Origin: an uncultured Dehalococcoidia bacterium
GTDB lineage: Bacteria > Chloroflexota > Dehalococcoidia > GIF9 > UBA5629
Length of the DNA stretch: 36,409 nt
Direction of reading: 5' to 3'
Assembly: GCA_903929005.1 (NCBI GenBank)
Contig: CAIYTC010000157.1
Location: 1-36,409 of the forward strand
Both the position numbers and the translations under genes were made by a program. Shown piece by piece: positions 23,801 through 31,991 of this stretch. The notes under the pieces were generated by a model. It saw only the letters and a list, made by a program, of their open reading frames with translations. It had not been told where the DNA came from and searched no databases. Numbering within the stretch: position 1 is the first letter of the stretch; every line of letters starts with the position of its first letter.

Positions 23801-25489
23801 CTAATCGTTGTAAGTAATCGTCATCACAGCGTTGCTGAAATTTACGTAATCTGCGAGGTTATCACCGTTGGTTTCAGAGGCAAAGCTCACACGCGTCTGG
23901 AATCGTGGGGTACCACCCAGCACTGCACCTTTTACGATCGATGTTACCTCAATCTCGCCCGGAACAGCGCCAAAAGCGGGGGCGAGGGCTACGCCTATCA
24001 GGTTGTAGTCTGCGGCCTGCAATGCACCCAAACCATAGTTCACTTTAGCTACCCATAACCCTCCCAGGTGTCCAAATGGATCACGTACTAGACTGTTAAC
24101 TGCCAAATTCAGCCTGGCATTTGTGACCTCTTTCCCCGCTAAACCCGAGAGGTCGTAGCTGAAGTAACAGCGTATAGCGACGTTCCCACTGGTATCGCCG
24201 GCAGATTTAAAGCCGGGAGATACTGTTCCATCCTTGTACACGGCGCCCGTTTCGGCTGCAACCGGGCTCAGGTTGACTATATGGCTAACTGCGGGCACAG
24301 GCTGCACGTTAAAAGTTCGGATGGCAGACCAATCACTCCACAGGCCGGTATTATTCTGCGCCCTCACTTTCCATGTCCAGTTATTTAGCAAATCCGCGGC
24401 AAGTGAGCCGCCTACGGTCTTGGAATAGTGAGAGTTGGCTGTATAAGCATCTATAGCCGGGCTGCCGGCGCCTGCCCTTATTACATAGACCTGGTATTGC
24501 GCTATCCCGCTTTCAACATCCGCAGAATCAACCCAATCGAAACTCCATGGGGCATTGGGCTGGGGCAAGGTTGCACCCTCAGCAGGCGACGATAGTACCG
24601 GGACGTGTGGTGGCGTGACATCGGGGCCCCCACCACCGCCTACCGCCACTGAAATATTTTTAGATACCGTACCACTGGCATTGGTCGCTGTCAACATGTA
24701 CGTTGTAGACGCGGCCGGGTTAGCTGCTACGCTACCTACCGGATCTGCCATCAAGAATGATCCTCCACCCGACAGAATTGTAACCTGAGAAGCGTTGGAG
24801 ACGTTCCAGTTTAGAGTGGTTAAACTGCCTAATGGGAAAACAGCCGGATTGGCCTCGAAAAGGTTGATGACGGGTAATCCCGCGTCAGGAGGTGCAGCAC
24901 TAACTGACACTATCGCCGCTGAAATTACGCTTCCAGCATCGTTAACCGCAGTCAAGATGTAGGTAGTCGTGCCGGCCGGCGTAACAGTCTGCGTGCCGGC
25001 AGCAGCGTTAACGCTGCCAATACCTTGACCAATGGTTGCAGAGGAAGCATTTGATATATTCCAACTAAGCACAGCGGCGCCACCAGCAGATATCGCTATT
25101 GGAACTGCATCGAAGGAGTTGATAACCGGCATACTAACCGGCGCCGGACCGCTGCCCGTAACCAATATTTGTGCATTTGCTGTTACAGTTCCAGACGGGT
25201 TTGCCGCCGTCAGTGTATAAGTTGTGGTGGTGGTAGGGATTACAGTCCTCGTACCTCTCAAAGCAACGGTTCCGACACCATTATTAATGCTAACCGACCT
25301 GGCGCCCGTCACTGTCCAGTTCAATGCAGCGCGGCTGCCGGCCGTTAAAGCGTCCGGATTAGCCTCAAATGTTGAGATAATGGGCGGTTGTCCGCTGTCG
25401 CTACCTGGCGTACTTGGAGGAGCAGGCAGATAAATGCATCCCGATATTACGGCAAGAGCAAGTGAAAGCGGTATCAACAGCTGTCTCAT
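23801..25489 (-). CDS. Lipoprotein with three Ig-like repeats, FN3-like domain and shared C-terminal domain
   Basis: A 562-aa secreted lipoprotein, middle of the three. Signal peptide ends SGC with Cys18. Three Ig-like repeats follow at about 35-112, 119-197 and 203-283, then a fibronectin-III-like domain at about 288-398 (PPHVPVLSSPAEGA... YQVYV... WSDWS), then the same C-terminal domain as its neighbours (SPVAAETGAVYKDG, YFSYDLS, RFQTRVSF). The ATG has GGAGGA upstream. It looks like an adhesive or carbohydrate-binding surface protein; no catalytic motif is visible. Confidence 0.85.
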   Translation of the reverse strand: MRQLLIPLSLALAVISGCIYLPAPPSTPGSDSGQPPIISTFEANPDALTAGSRAALNWTVTGARSVSINNGVGTVALRGTRTVIPTTTTTYTLTAANPSGTVTANAQILVTGSGPAPVSMPVINSFDAVPIAISAGGAAVLSWNISNASSATIGQGIGSVNAAAGTQTVTPAGTTTYILTAVNDAGSVISAAIVSVSAAPPDAGLPVINLFEANPAVFPLGSLTTLNWNVSNASQVTILSGGGSFLMADPVGSVAANPAASTTYMLTATNASGTVSKNISVAVGGGGGPDVTPPHVPVLSSPAEGATLPQPNAPWSFDWVDSADVESGIAQYQVYVIRAGAGSPAIDAYTANSHYSKTVGGSLAADLLNNWTWKVRAQNNTGLWSDWSAIRTFNVQPVPAVSHIVNLSPVAAETGAVYKDGTVSPGFKSAGDTSGNVAIRCYFSYDLSGLAGKEVTNARLNLAVNSLVRDPFGHLGGLWVAKVNYGLGALQAADYNLIGVALAPAFGAVPGEIEVTSIVKGAVLGGTPRFQTRVSFASETNGDNLADYVNFSNAVMTITYND

Positions 25490-25584
25490 GGCAGATCCTC
25501 CACAAAATATTACACCGGGTAGTTTAATATAAATAACGATAGGCAGTCCGCTAAGTTTATACAGGAGTCAACCTGCGCTCGACA

Positions 25585-26754
25585 CTACTCAGGAAGCACG
25601 TAGCGTATGGTCAGCGTAGGATTACCAGAGCCAATATCTAAATAGTTGGCTGACGTTTGATAAGCGGTAGGATCATTTCTATTCATTGTATAATCTTGCC
25701 GGCTATAGTAATAGTATTTTTCGAACTGCATCCGTATCTGGAAACGGTTATCCCTCAGGTCAACCCGTTTCTGTACGGCTGTAACGAAGTCCGGCGAGGT
25801 AAAGGGTTTATCCGGCATCATAGTTGCAACGAAATTGTAACTCCAGCTATACAAATACCCCGCGGGGTTGACCACCATATAGTCGCTCGGTTTCAGATCA
25901 GCACCTAATTGCTGATTATAGATATTAAGGGCTCCCTGCCAGGGGAAGGGTGAGTTTATAACAACGGATTTCGAAAGGTCAAGATCAACAGTTTTGATAA
26001 TCGCGCCCGGGGGAACAGCAGAAAGGTCAAAGCTGAGGAACCCCTGCATCTGTACCTGTAGTTCGCTTTCACCAACCATGACCTCATCAAGAACCACCCT
26101 GTCCTTACGCACCGTTCCGTCCTCGGCGGCTATTGAATATAAAACAAGCGTGTAAAGATGCAATGGAGTGACTGTGACCCTGGTGCTGGCAGTTACTACG
26201 CCTTCATCGTTCCTGGCAAAGATGGTGTAAACAGTATCAAGCAGTGGTTGTACCGATCTGCTGCCGCTCATGGAAACGTCACCTATATCAGGGGTGATCC
26301 TTACGCTGCCGTAGCCGGAAACGTCCCAGCTCAAATTGGTCCAGTCACCTTGTTTGATACCCGGGGGTGTCGCCGTGAAGACTTTCACCGACATCCTCTC
26401 CGGTCCGCCGGGAATTAGAACATTGACATTTGCGCCGACTTCGTCTGACCAATTGCCGTAGTCGTCCTGCGCTTTGAACCAGATAGTGTGCGCTCCGGCA
26501 GTAAGTGTATCTGTTTCGAACATTAAAAGAGTGCTTAAAGGCCCATTGACACTCGAACGCCAGTTATAAGCCACTACCTGTCCGGTTGATGAAATAGCGC
26601 GGCCCGTGAACTTAACTTTTTCGCCAACGTAAATCTGAGAGGAGGAAACGGAGTCTATATAAGCCAGTGGCGCCAATTTGGTGTTTACTGCTGGCCTCGC
26701 ACATCCCGCCAGTAAAATCGCAAACATCAGGATGGTTATAGCCGTTTTCTTCAA
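25585..26754 (-). CDS. Lipoprotein with PKD/Ig-like domains and shared C-terminal domain
   Basis: A 389-aa lipoprotein, first of the three. The frame is open to 26805, but TTG at 26754 has a perfect GGAGGTG SD and starts the protein directly at MKKTAITILMF, a good signal peptide with lipobox LLAGC and Cys18, as in both paralogues. After it comes a PKD-like domain (YVGEKVKFTGRA... HTIWFKAQDDYGNWSDE), one Ig-like repeat (LSWDVSGYGSVRI... DTVYTIFARNDEG) and the C-terminal domain (SIAAEDGTVRKD, FLSFDLSAVPP, RFQIRMQF). It lies 95 bp before the next paralogue. Function unknown. Confidence 0.85.
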   Translation of the reverse strand: MKKTAITILMFAILLAGCARPAVNTKLAPLAYIDSVSSSQIYVGEKVKFTGRAISSTGQVVAYNWRSSVNGPLSTLLMFETDTLTAGAHTIWFKAQDDYGNWSDEVGANVNVLIPGGPERMSVKVFTATPPGIKQGDWTNLSWDVSGYGSVRITPDIGDVSMSGSRSVQPLLDTVYTIFARNDEGVVTASTRVTVTPLHLYTLVLYSIAAEDGTVRKDRVVLDEVMVGESELQVQMQGFLSFDLSAVPPGAIIKTVDLDLSKSVVINSPFPWQGALNIYNQQLGADLKPSDYMVVNPAGYLYSWSYNFVATMMPDKPFTSPDFVTAVQKRVDLRDNRFQIRMQFEKYYYYSRQDYTMNRNDPTAYQTSANYLDIGSGNPTLTIRYVLPE

Positions 26755-26773
26755 ATTGACACCTCCATACATA

Positions 26774-26805
26774 GTATGCATACCACAATCTAACATTGTA
26801 TACAA
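26774..26805 (-). promoter_or_regulatory. Two 10-bp palindromes in the lipoprotein promoter, possible operator
   Basis: TTGTATACAA (26796-26805) and GTATGCATAC (26774-26783) are perfect palindromes. The first falls in the -35/-10 spacer and the second near the expected start point. Their placement suits a repressor, but no regulator can be named. Confidence 0.45.
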
Positions 26806-26815
26806 AGCTTGTCAA
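26787..26815 (-). promoter_or_regulatory. Predicted promoter of the lipoprotein operon
   Basis: On the minus strand: -35 TTGACA (26815-26810), a perfect consensus, 17-bp spacer, -10 TAGATT (26792-26787). The start point would be near 26780, about 26 nt before the TTG start of the first lipoprotein gene. Confidence 0.7.
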
Positions 26816-26820
26816 TATAC

Positions 26821-27603
26821 TTATTTGCTCATTTTCCTCTTAACCTGCCGCATCACTTTCGTCATGGTTTCCCCAGCCTTGCCCTCGATACGTACCGCCG
26901 CCTTAGAATCCATTGGTGTAGCTCCGATATTGATAATCACGACCTTTGCCCCCGCGTCATAGGCGTACATGGGTATGGAGGCCGCCGGGTACACGACAAG
27001 GGTTGAGCCGATCACAATGCACAGGTCGCACTGGGTAGCCCGCCTGGCGGCTTCGCTCAACACCAGTTGCGGCAGGGATTCCCCAAAAAATACGGCATCC
27101 GGCTTCAATATGCCCTTACAATGCTCGCATTCCGGCAAATCCTCAACTGACAGGCGTGCTATGATCTCGGCCATAGGCAATCGCCTATGGCATCCCAGGC
27201 ACCTTACGTATTGCATATTGCCATGCAACTCAAACACAATCTCAGGCGAATTGCCCGCCAACTGGTGCAGGTTATCAATGTTTTGGGTTACCACGCAATC
27301 GAGCTTGCCCAGCTTTTCAAGTTCTGCAATAGCATAATGGGCAATATTCGGCCTGGCGTCCTTCAGCAACCCTCCTTCAGCCAGCAGCTTCCACTGCATC
27401 TTCCTGACTTCAGGCCTAGCTACAAATCTTTGAATAGTAAAATCCTCTGGATCCATCTTGGTCCAGATGCCGTCCTTCCCGCGGAAATCCGGTATGCCCG
27501 ATTCAGTGCTTATGCCGGCGCCGGTGAAAACCACCAGCCGTTGGGATTTGTCGATAAGCTCCGCAACCTGTTCCGCTAAAGTTTCCATATCTGCATTAAC
27601 CAT
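26821..27603 (-). CDS. Sirtuin NAD-dependent protein deacylase
   Basis: A 260-aa Sir2 protein. The NAD site is FTGAGISTESGIPDFRG at 26-42, TQNIDNLHQLAG at 106-117 follows, and the catalytic His is H127 in ELHGN. A zinc site is formed by C135, C138, C159 and C162. IGSTLVVYPAAS closes the Rossmann fold. It removes acyl groups from lysine using NAD. Two starts are close: ATG at 27603 with GGAG nine nt upstream (used) and ATG at 27588. It is divergent from birA and followed by the lipoprotein promoter. A minor alternative is a lipoyl- or ADP-ribosyl-directed sirtuin, but no macrodomain partner is near. Confidence 0.95.
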   Translation of the reverse strand: MVNADMETLAEQVAELIDKSQRLVVFTGAGISTESGIPDFRGKDGIWTKMDPEDFTIQRFVARPEVRKMQWKLLAEGGLLKDARPNIAHYAIAELEKLGKLDCVVTQNIDNLHQLAGNSPEIVFELHGNMQYVRCLGCHRRLPMAEIIARLSVEDLPECEHCKGILKPDAVFFGESLPQLVLSEAARRATQCDLCIVIGSTLVVYPAASIPMYAYDAGAKVVIINIGATPMDSKAAVRIEGKAGETMTKVMRQVKRKMSK

Positions 27604-27650
27604 AATCCGTAACTCCGCTAATCTTCGCTAACATCCGGGTAACTAAAGAA

Positions 27651-27678
27651 ATTATACACAGTTTGTCCCCTCTGTTAT
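27651..27678 (-). promoter_or_regulatory. Predicted sirtuin gene promoter
   Basis: On the minus strand: -35 ATAACA (27678-27673), 16-bp spacer, -10 TATAAT (27656-27651). Leader of about 40 nt to the ATG at 27603. Confidence 0.55.
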
Positions 27679-27690
27679 ATTATTATCTTT

Positions 27691-28482
27691 ATGGCTGATT
27701 CATCAGGAATAGTTTCTTACATAGAAGGTCATTTGAAAACACGCTATATCGGACGTGAATTAAAATATTTAGAAACAACCACCTCAACGCAGGATATTGC
27801 CAGGGAACTGGCCGAAAAAGACGCCCGCGAGGGCACGGCAGTGATAGCGGGAGAGCAACAGTCGGGACGCGGACGGATGGGCAGGTCATGGCTCTCGCCG
27901 GCGGGGGGACTGGCGACATCCATCATCCTGCGTCCGCCCATAGACTTTGCTTACCTGCTGCCGGCCATAACCTCCGTGGCTGTTTTCCAGACACTGAAAA
28001 ACCTGGGCGTCAGGGCAGGCATCAAGTGGCCCAACGATGTGCTCATAGAAGGCAAAAAGGTCTGCGGCATACTCATCGAACACGGCCTGACGGATGGAGA
28101 ACTGAGGTATTCCATTGTGGGCATTGGCATTAACGTCAATTTCGATACAGACAGGTACCCCGAGATAGCGGACATCGCCACCTCGCTCTCCGTACAATTG
28201 GGGCATGAAGTGCCGGTGGCTGAGGTTGCCCTGCATCTTTATACGGAACTTGAAAATATCTACAGCAGGACCGGCGAACCTGCCCGCATAATCGATGAAT
28301 GGTCGCGGAACATGGTCACTATCGGCCGCAGGGTCAGCGCGGATTTCTACGGCAACAGGATCGACGGCACGGCGGAAGGGGTCAATCAGAAGGGTAACTT
28401 AGTAGTGCGGCTGGCCGATGGGTCGATCAAAGAGATAGTAGCGGGTGATGTAACTATCAAAAATAGTAATGGCGGGGCTTGA
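27691..28482 (+). CDS. birA: Biotin-[acetyl-CoA-carboxylase] ligase, single-function
   Basis: A 263-aa biotin protein ligase that attaches biotin to carboxylase carrier domains. The biotinyl-AMP site GEQQSGRGRMGRSW is at 54-67, KWPNDVLIEGKKVCGIL at 112-128, and GIGINVN later; a C-terminal SH3-like domain follows. There is no N-terminal helix-turn-helix, so it does not act as a BirA-type repressor. Nothing like an SD precedes the ATG; the upstream bases are AT-rich (TTATATTATTATCTTT), so the mRNA may be leaderless. The TGA stop lies inside the terminator hairpin. Confidence 0.95.
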   Translation: MADSSGIVSYIEGHLKTRYIGRELKYLETTTSTQDIARELAEKDAREGTAVIAGEQQSGRGRMGRSWLSPAGGLATSIILRPPIDFAYLLPAITSVAVFQTLKNLGVRAGIKWPNDVLIEGKKVCGILIEHGLTDGELRYSIVGIGINVNFDTDRYPEIADIATSLSVQLGHEVPVAEVALHLYTELENIYSRTGEPARIIDEWSRNMVTIGRRVSADFYGNRIDGTAEGVNQKGNLVVRLADGSIKEIVAGDVTIKNSNGGA

Positions 28483-28495
28483 AGCCCCGCCATTA
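28467..28495. terminator. Bidirectional terminator hairpin between birA and the slipin gene
   Basis: A 14-bp perfect inverted repeat, TAATGGCGGGGCTT / AAGCCCCGCCATTA, with one base between the arms. It lies between convergent birA (plus) and the slipin gene (minus). The minus-strand reading is followed by CTATTTTTG, a fair T tract; the plus side has only TAATTTA. The birA stop codon is within the structure. Confidence 0.8.
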
Positions 28496-28517
28496 ATTTA
28501 CTCATACTGGTTATGCT

Positions 28518-29291
28518 TTATGTCAGTTTTTTCTGCTCGGATCCCAGTTTATTCAACATGGGCATTATCAGGTCAATGGGCAGCGGGAAAACCACAGTGT
28601 TGGTCCTCTCCGAGGCTATGGTTACCAGCGTCTGCAGGTAGCGCAATTGCATGGCCGCCGGCTGGCTGGAGATAATCCTGGCGGCCTCGGCCAGCTTCTC
28701 AGCGGCCTGCGCCTCGCCCTCGGCGGCAATGATCTTGGCCCGCCTGCCCCTCTCGGCTTCCGCCTGCGCAGCCATGATTTTCTGCATGTTGTCGGGCAGT
28801 TGTACGTCGCGCACCTCCACCATGGTCACCTTGATGCCCCAGGGTTCAGTGCTCTCGTCGATGATGGCCTGCAGCTTCTCGTTGATCTTTTCCCGGTGCG
28901 CCAGCAGTTCCTCCAGTTCCGATTGCCCTACCACGTTGCGCAGCGTCGTCTGGCAGAGCAGCGACGTGGCCCTGATATACTGTTCAACGTTCAAGATGGC
29001 CGACTCCGGCTTCATGACGCGGAAATATACCACGGCGTCTACCTTCACCGTCACGGTGTCCATGGTGATGCATTCCTGCTGTGGCACGTCCATGGTTACC
29101 ACGCGCAGTTCGACTTTAACCATGCGCTCGATAAAGGGTATCAGCAGGACAAGCCCCGGTCCCCTCACCCCCACGTATCTGCCCAGCCGGAAGACCACGC
29201 CCCTCTCATATTCGTTGACCACCCTGACCGATGACGCCAGTATGATCAGCACAAATATTGCCAGTATAATAATAGGTACGATTGACCCCAT
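28518..29291 (-). CDS. Slipin / stomatin-like SPFH membrane protein
   Basis: A 257-aa SPFH-domain protein. One N-terminal membrane helix (residues 3-21, [16 protein letters not shown]) is followed by the band-7 domain ([29 protein letters not shown]) and a coiled coil rich in Ala and Glu ([29 protein letters not shown]). Slipins assemble in membrane microdomains and are substrates of the partner NfeD protease. A GAGGAGG SD precedes the ATG, 10 bp after nfeD, and the pairing of the two genes is the well-known stomatin operon. Confidence 0.95.
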   Translation of the reverse strand: MGSIVPIIILAIFVLIILASSVRVVNEYERGVVFRLGRYVGVRGPGLVLLIPFIERMVKVELRVVTMDVPQQECITMDTVTVKVDAVVYFRVMKPESAILNVEQYIRATSLLCQTTLRNVVGQSELEELLAHREKINEKLQAIIDESTEPWGIKVTMVEVRDVQLPDNMQKIMAAQAEAERGRRAKIIAAEGEAQAAEKLAEAARIISSQPAAMQLRYLQTLVTIASERTNTVVFPLPIDLIMPMLNKLGSEQKKLT

Positions 29292-29301
29292 GTTTACCTC
29301 C

Positions 29302-30609
29302 TCATTTTTTCTTGGTTACGTATAATTTAAGGTTATCGACCCTCTGTATTACCACTTCTGCGCCCACAGGCGCGCTGCCCTCATCCAGTATAGCCTTCCA
29401 GAGTTCGCCCTCCACCAGCACCATGCCCTGAGGTTCAAGGGCAATCTTCACCAGGGCAGCGTGACCTATCATACCCTCTTGCCCGGTGGTCACCCTGCGC
29501 TTCTGTCCCCGGACCGCCGCCCAGACCAATAAGCCCACGAATAGGGCGAAGAATATGGCTACATATATAATCAAGCTTTTATCAAATTCCATAGAAGAGT
29601 CGCTCCCGCTGAAAAGAATAAATGAACCGATTACTAATGACGCAATCCCACCTGCCGTAAGTATACCATAGGCAGGTACAAAAATCTCAGTTACGAAGAG
29701 CCCCAGTGCCAGCAAAATCAATGCCAGACCCGCCCAGTAGGCATTCAGCACTCCCAGGGAATAGAATGCCAGGAAGAGGCATAAGCCGCCGATAACGCCT
29801 GGGAAGATCAGCCCGGGATTGGATATCTCGGTTATCAGTCCGATGGAAGCCAGCGTAAGCAGTATGTAGGCGATATTGGGATGGCTGATCATGTGCAGGA
29901 ACTTCTCAAGGGCGGTCATATCGCTTACCGTTATCACGGCGCCCTCCGTATTGAGGGTCATCTCTTTGCCGTCCGCCAGCACAACAGTCCTGCCGTTAAC
30001 CTGCTTGAGCAGGCTGTCAAGGTCATCCGCCATAAAATCTACCAGCCTGCTTTCAACCGCCTGGGATGCGGTGAACGACTTGCTCTCGCGTACCGCCGCC
30101 TCCACCTGGGCGGGGTCGCGTCCGCGCTTCTCGGCGATGCTGGCTATCCAGGCCGCGGAATACTCGGTGGCCTTTTTCTGAGCCGTCTCGGACATCTCCT
30201 CGCCCACGCTTACGGGGTGCGCCGCCCCGATGCTGGTGGCGGGGGCCATGGCCGCGATATGCGCTGAAACCGTGATAAAGGTGCCGGCCGAGGCTGCCCA
30301 GGCGCCCTGGGGAGAAACGTAGACAATCACCGGTACCCGGGCATTCATAATGCGCCCGACTATTTTCTCGGTGGTATCCAGCAGCCCGCCCGGCGTATTG
30401 AGTATGATGACGCAGGCCATATCCCCGTTATCTTCCGCCTCGCTTATGCCCCGGCTGATATAGTCGGCCACCACTGGCACGATGGTTCCTTTCACTTCGA
30501 GCACACGGACCCGGTGGCTGTCCGCACCCGCGTTGCCGCCCCATAGTGAAAGCACGGCGCCGCAGCAGACAAGCGCGATATACATAACCCGTATAATATT
30601 TTTGAACAT
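29302..30609 (-). CDS. NfeD-family membrane serine protease (ClpP-class)
   Basis: A 435-aa long-form NfeD. A signal or anchor helix (5-23) is followed by a ClpP-fold protease domain: nucleophile S107 in AASAGTF, with K145 or K146 the probable base, as in the archaeal homologue PH1510. Four or five membrane helices come next (about 235-345), then a C-terminal OB-fold NfeDC domain ([26 protein letters not shown]). It cleaves the C-terminal part of its partner slipin, encoded 10 bp downstream. SD GGAG precedes the ATG at 30609. Confidence 0.94.
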   Translation of the reverse strand: MFKNIIRVMYIALVCCGAVLSLWGGNAGADSHRVRVLEVKGTIVPVVADYISRGISEAEDNGDMACVIILNTPGGLLDTTEKIVGRIMNARVPVIVYVSPQGAWAASAGTFITVSAHIAAMAPATSIGAAHPVSVGEEMSETAQKKATEYSAAWIASIAEKRGRDPAQVEAAVRESKSFTASQAVESRLVDFMADDLDSLLKQVNGRTVVLADGKEMTLNTEGAVITVSDMTALEKFLHMISHPNIAYILLTLASIGLITEISNPGLIFPGVIGGLCLFLAFYSLGVLNAYWAGLALILLALGLFVTEIFVPAYGILTAGGIASLVIGSFILFSGSDSSMEFDKSLIIYVAIFFALFVGLLVWAAVRGQKRRVTTGQEGMIGHAALVKIALEPQGMVLVEGELWKAILDEGSAPVGAEVVIQRVDNLKLYVTKKK

Positions 30610-30681
30610 GGTTACTCCATTGTACAGCAGAAGCGGTCACAGTATTTAATTCAGCCGCGAAGCGGTTCATTTATACCCCGA

Positions 30682-30710
30682 TTGTAGCTGTGATGCCATT
30701 AGTGTAGAAT
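30682..30710 (+). promoter_or_regulatory. Predicted promoter of the histidine operon
   Basis: TTGTAG (30682-30687), 17-bp spacer, TAGAAT (30705-30710). The start would be near 30717 with a short leader to the hisZ ATG at 30741. There is no room for a His leader peptide attenuator. Confidence 0.55.
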
Positions 30711-30740
30711 TATCACGCTTTTTAAAAAGGACAAATAATT

Positions 30741-31991
30741 ATGGAAAGTCAAAGATGTAAAGGCGCCCGCGACCTGCTCCCTGAAGACATGCAGCGCTTC
30801 AGGCAGGTTGAAGACACCTTCCGCAACTCTTGTATCAACTGGGGTTACAGGGAAATCAAGACTCCCACCCTGGAATACATACACCTGTTCACAGCGTCGG
30901 GCACGCTCACGCCCGCTATGCTGGGGCGCGTTTATTCTTTCCTCGACTGGGACGGTTGGGGGGGCGAGCGCGTGGTGCTGCGCCCCGACGGCACCATACC
31001 GGCCGCCCGGCTTTACAGCGAAAACCTGGCAGGTCAGAAGATCGCCCGGCTTTACTACATTACCAATGTCTTCGCTTTCGAGGAGACCGGCAAGGAGAAC
31101 CGTGAGAAATGGCAGTGCGGGGTTGAGCTATTGGGCGATTGTGACCGGACTTCCGATGCGGAGTTAATATCCCTTGCGCTGGAGGTACTTAAATCCCTGG
31201 GCATCGCCAAAGCAGAGCTCAAGCTATCGCATGCCGGCATTTTAAAAGCCCTCATAGGAGAGCTCAAGCTCAGCGCTGCAACCAGGGATGCCCTGCTGGA
31301 CGAAATCCTGGAGGGCAACTGGCAGGCTTTAACCGGTATCAATAATAGTAATAAAGCGGTAGCAGGCGCTATTTCCACGCTGATGAATCTGAAAGGCAAG
31401 TCCAGCGGCTTTTTGGCCAACCTGAAGGCCCTGCCCTCGATCTCGCTCAATGTCAAAAAGGAGATCGGCAGGTTCGCCGCTATAACTGAGTTGCTTGATA
31501 CGCTGGGGTGCAGATACGCCATCGACTTTACCTCAATCAGGGGTTTCGAATACTATACCGGCCTCTGTTTTAAGGTTATAGCTAATGGAAAGAAGATATG
31601 CAGCGGCGGCAGATACGATAACCTTGTCAGCCTGGTAGGCGGCGCCGATATCCCCGCCTGCGGATTCGCTTTTTACCTGGATGAGACCTGCGCCATGGTC
31701 AAGCCCTGGTCCCGGCAAAAAGCGGAGAAAACCGTCTTGATTAAAACGGCTAAAAAATCGGCGCCATTTATTGCTACCGCCTTCCAAATAGCCGGCGCAC
31801 TTCGCCAGGCAGGGCTTATCGCCGAATTGGATTTCTGCGGCAGTCAGCTTGAAGCACGCTGGAGCGTAACCGTGCTCGACCGGGCGCAGGCCTTCATCGT
31901 CAAAGACATGGCCAAAGGCACGCAGAATAAAGTTACCACTGTCAACGAAGTGATCGGCATCATGGGGGGTTTCGGCAAAATTGGTAAGTAG
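30741..31991 (+). CDS. hisZ: ATP phosphoribosyltransferase regulatory subunit
   Basis: A 416-aa paralogue of histidyl-tRNA synthetase. It has CKGARDLLPEDMQRF at the start, TPTLEY, VLRPDGTIPAAR, a modified motif 2 (NVFAFEETGKENREKWQCGVELLG), RGFEYYTG and CSGGRYDNLV. The absence of the class's strict tRNA-synthetase features and its position directly before hisG make it HisZ, the partner needed by short-form HisG. AAGGA precedes the ATG. It overlaps hisG by 11 bp. HisRS is the alternative, less likely from context. Confidence 0.92.
   Translation: MESQRCKGARDLLPEDMQRFRQVEDTFRNSCINWGYREIKTPTLEYIHLFTASGTLTPAMLGRVYSFLDWDGWGGERVVLRPDGTIPAARLYSENLAGQKIARLYYITNVFAFEETGKENREKWQCGVELLGDCDRTSDAELISLALEVLKSLGIAKAELKLSHAGILKALIGELKLSAATRDALLDEILEGNWQALTGINNSNKAVAGAISTLMNLKGKSSGFLANLKALPSISLNVKKEIGRFAAITELLDTLGCRYAIDFTSIRGFEYYTGLCFKVIANGKKICSGGRYDNLVSLVGGADIPACGFAFYLDETCAMVKPWSRQKAEKTVLIKTAKKSAPFIATAFQIAGALRQAGLIAELDFCGSQLEARWSVTVLDRAQAFIVKDMAKGTQNKVTTVNEVIGIMGGFGKIGK

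Noticed and set aside
28647-29325. 195- and 224-aa plus-strand frames opposite the slipin gene
   Set aside because: Both are shadows of the conserved slipin coding sequence.
30610-30740. His leader peptide attenuator upstream of hisZ
   Set aside because: No run of His codons or alternating hairpins is present before the start.
30741-31991. Histidyl-tRNA synthetase (hisS) instead of hisZ
   Set aside because: The gene overlaps hisG, its motif 2 is altered, and the HisG halves lack the long-form regulatory domain and so need HisZ.
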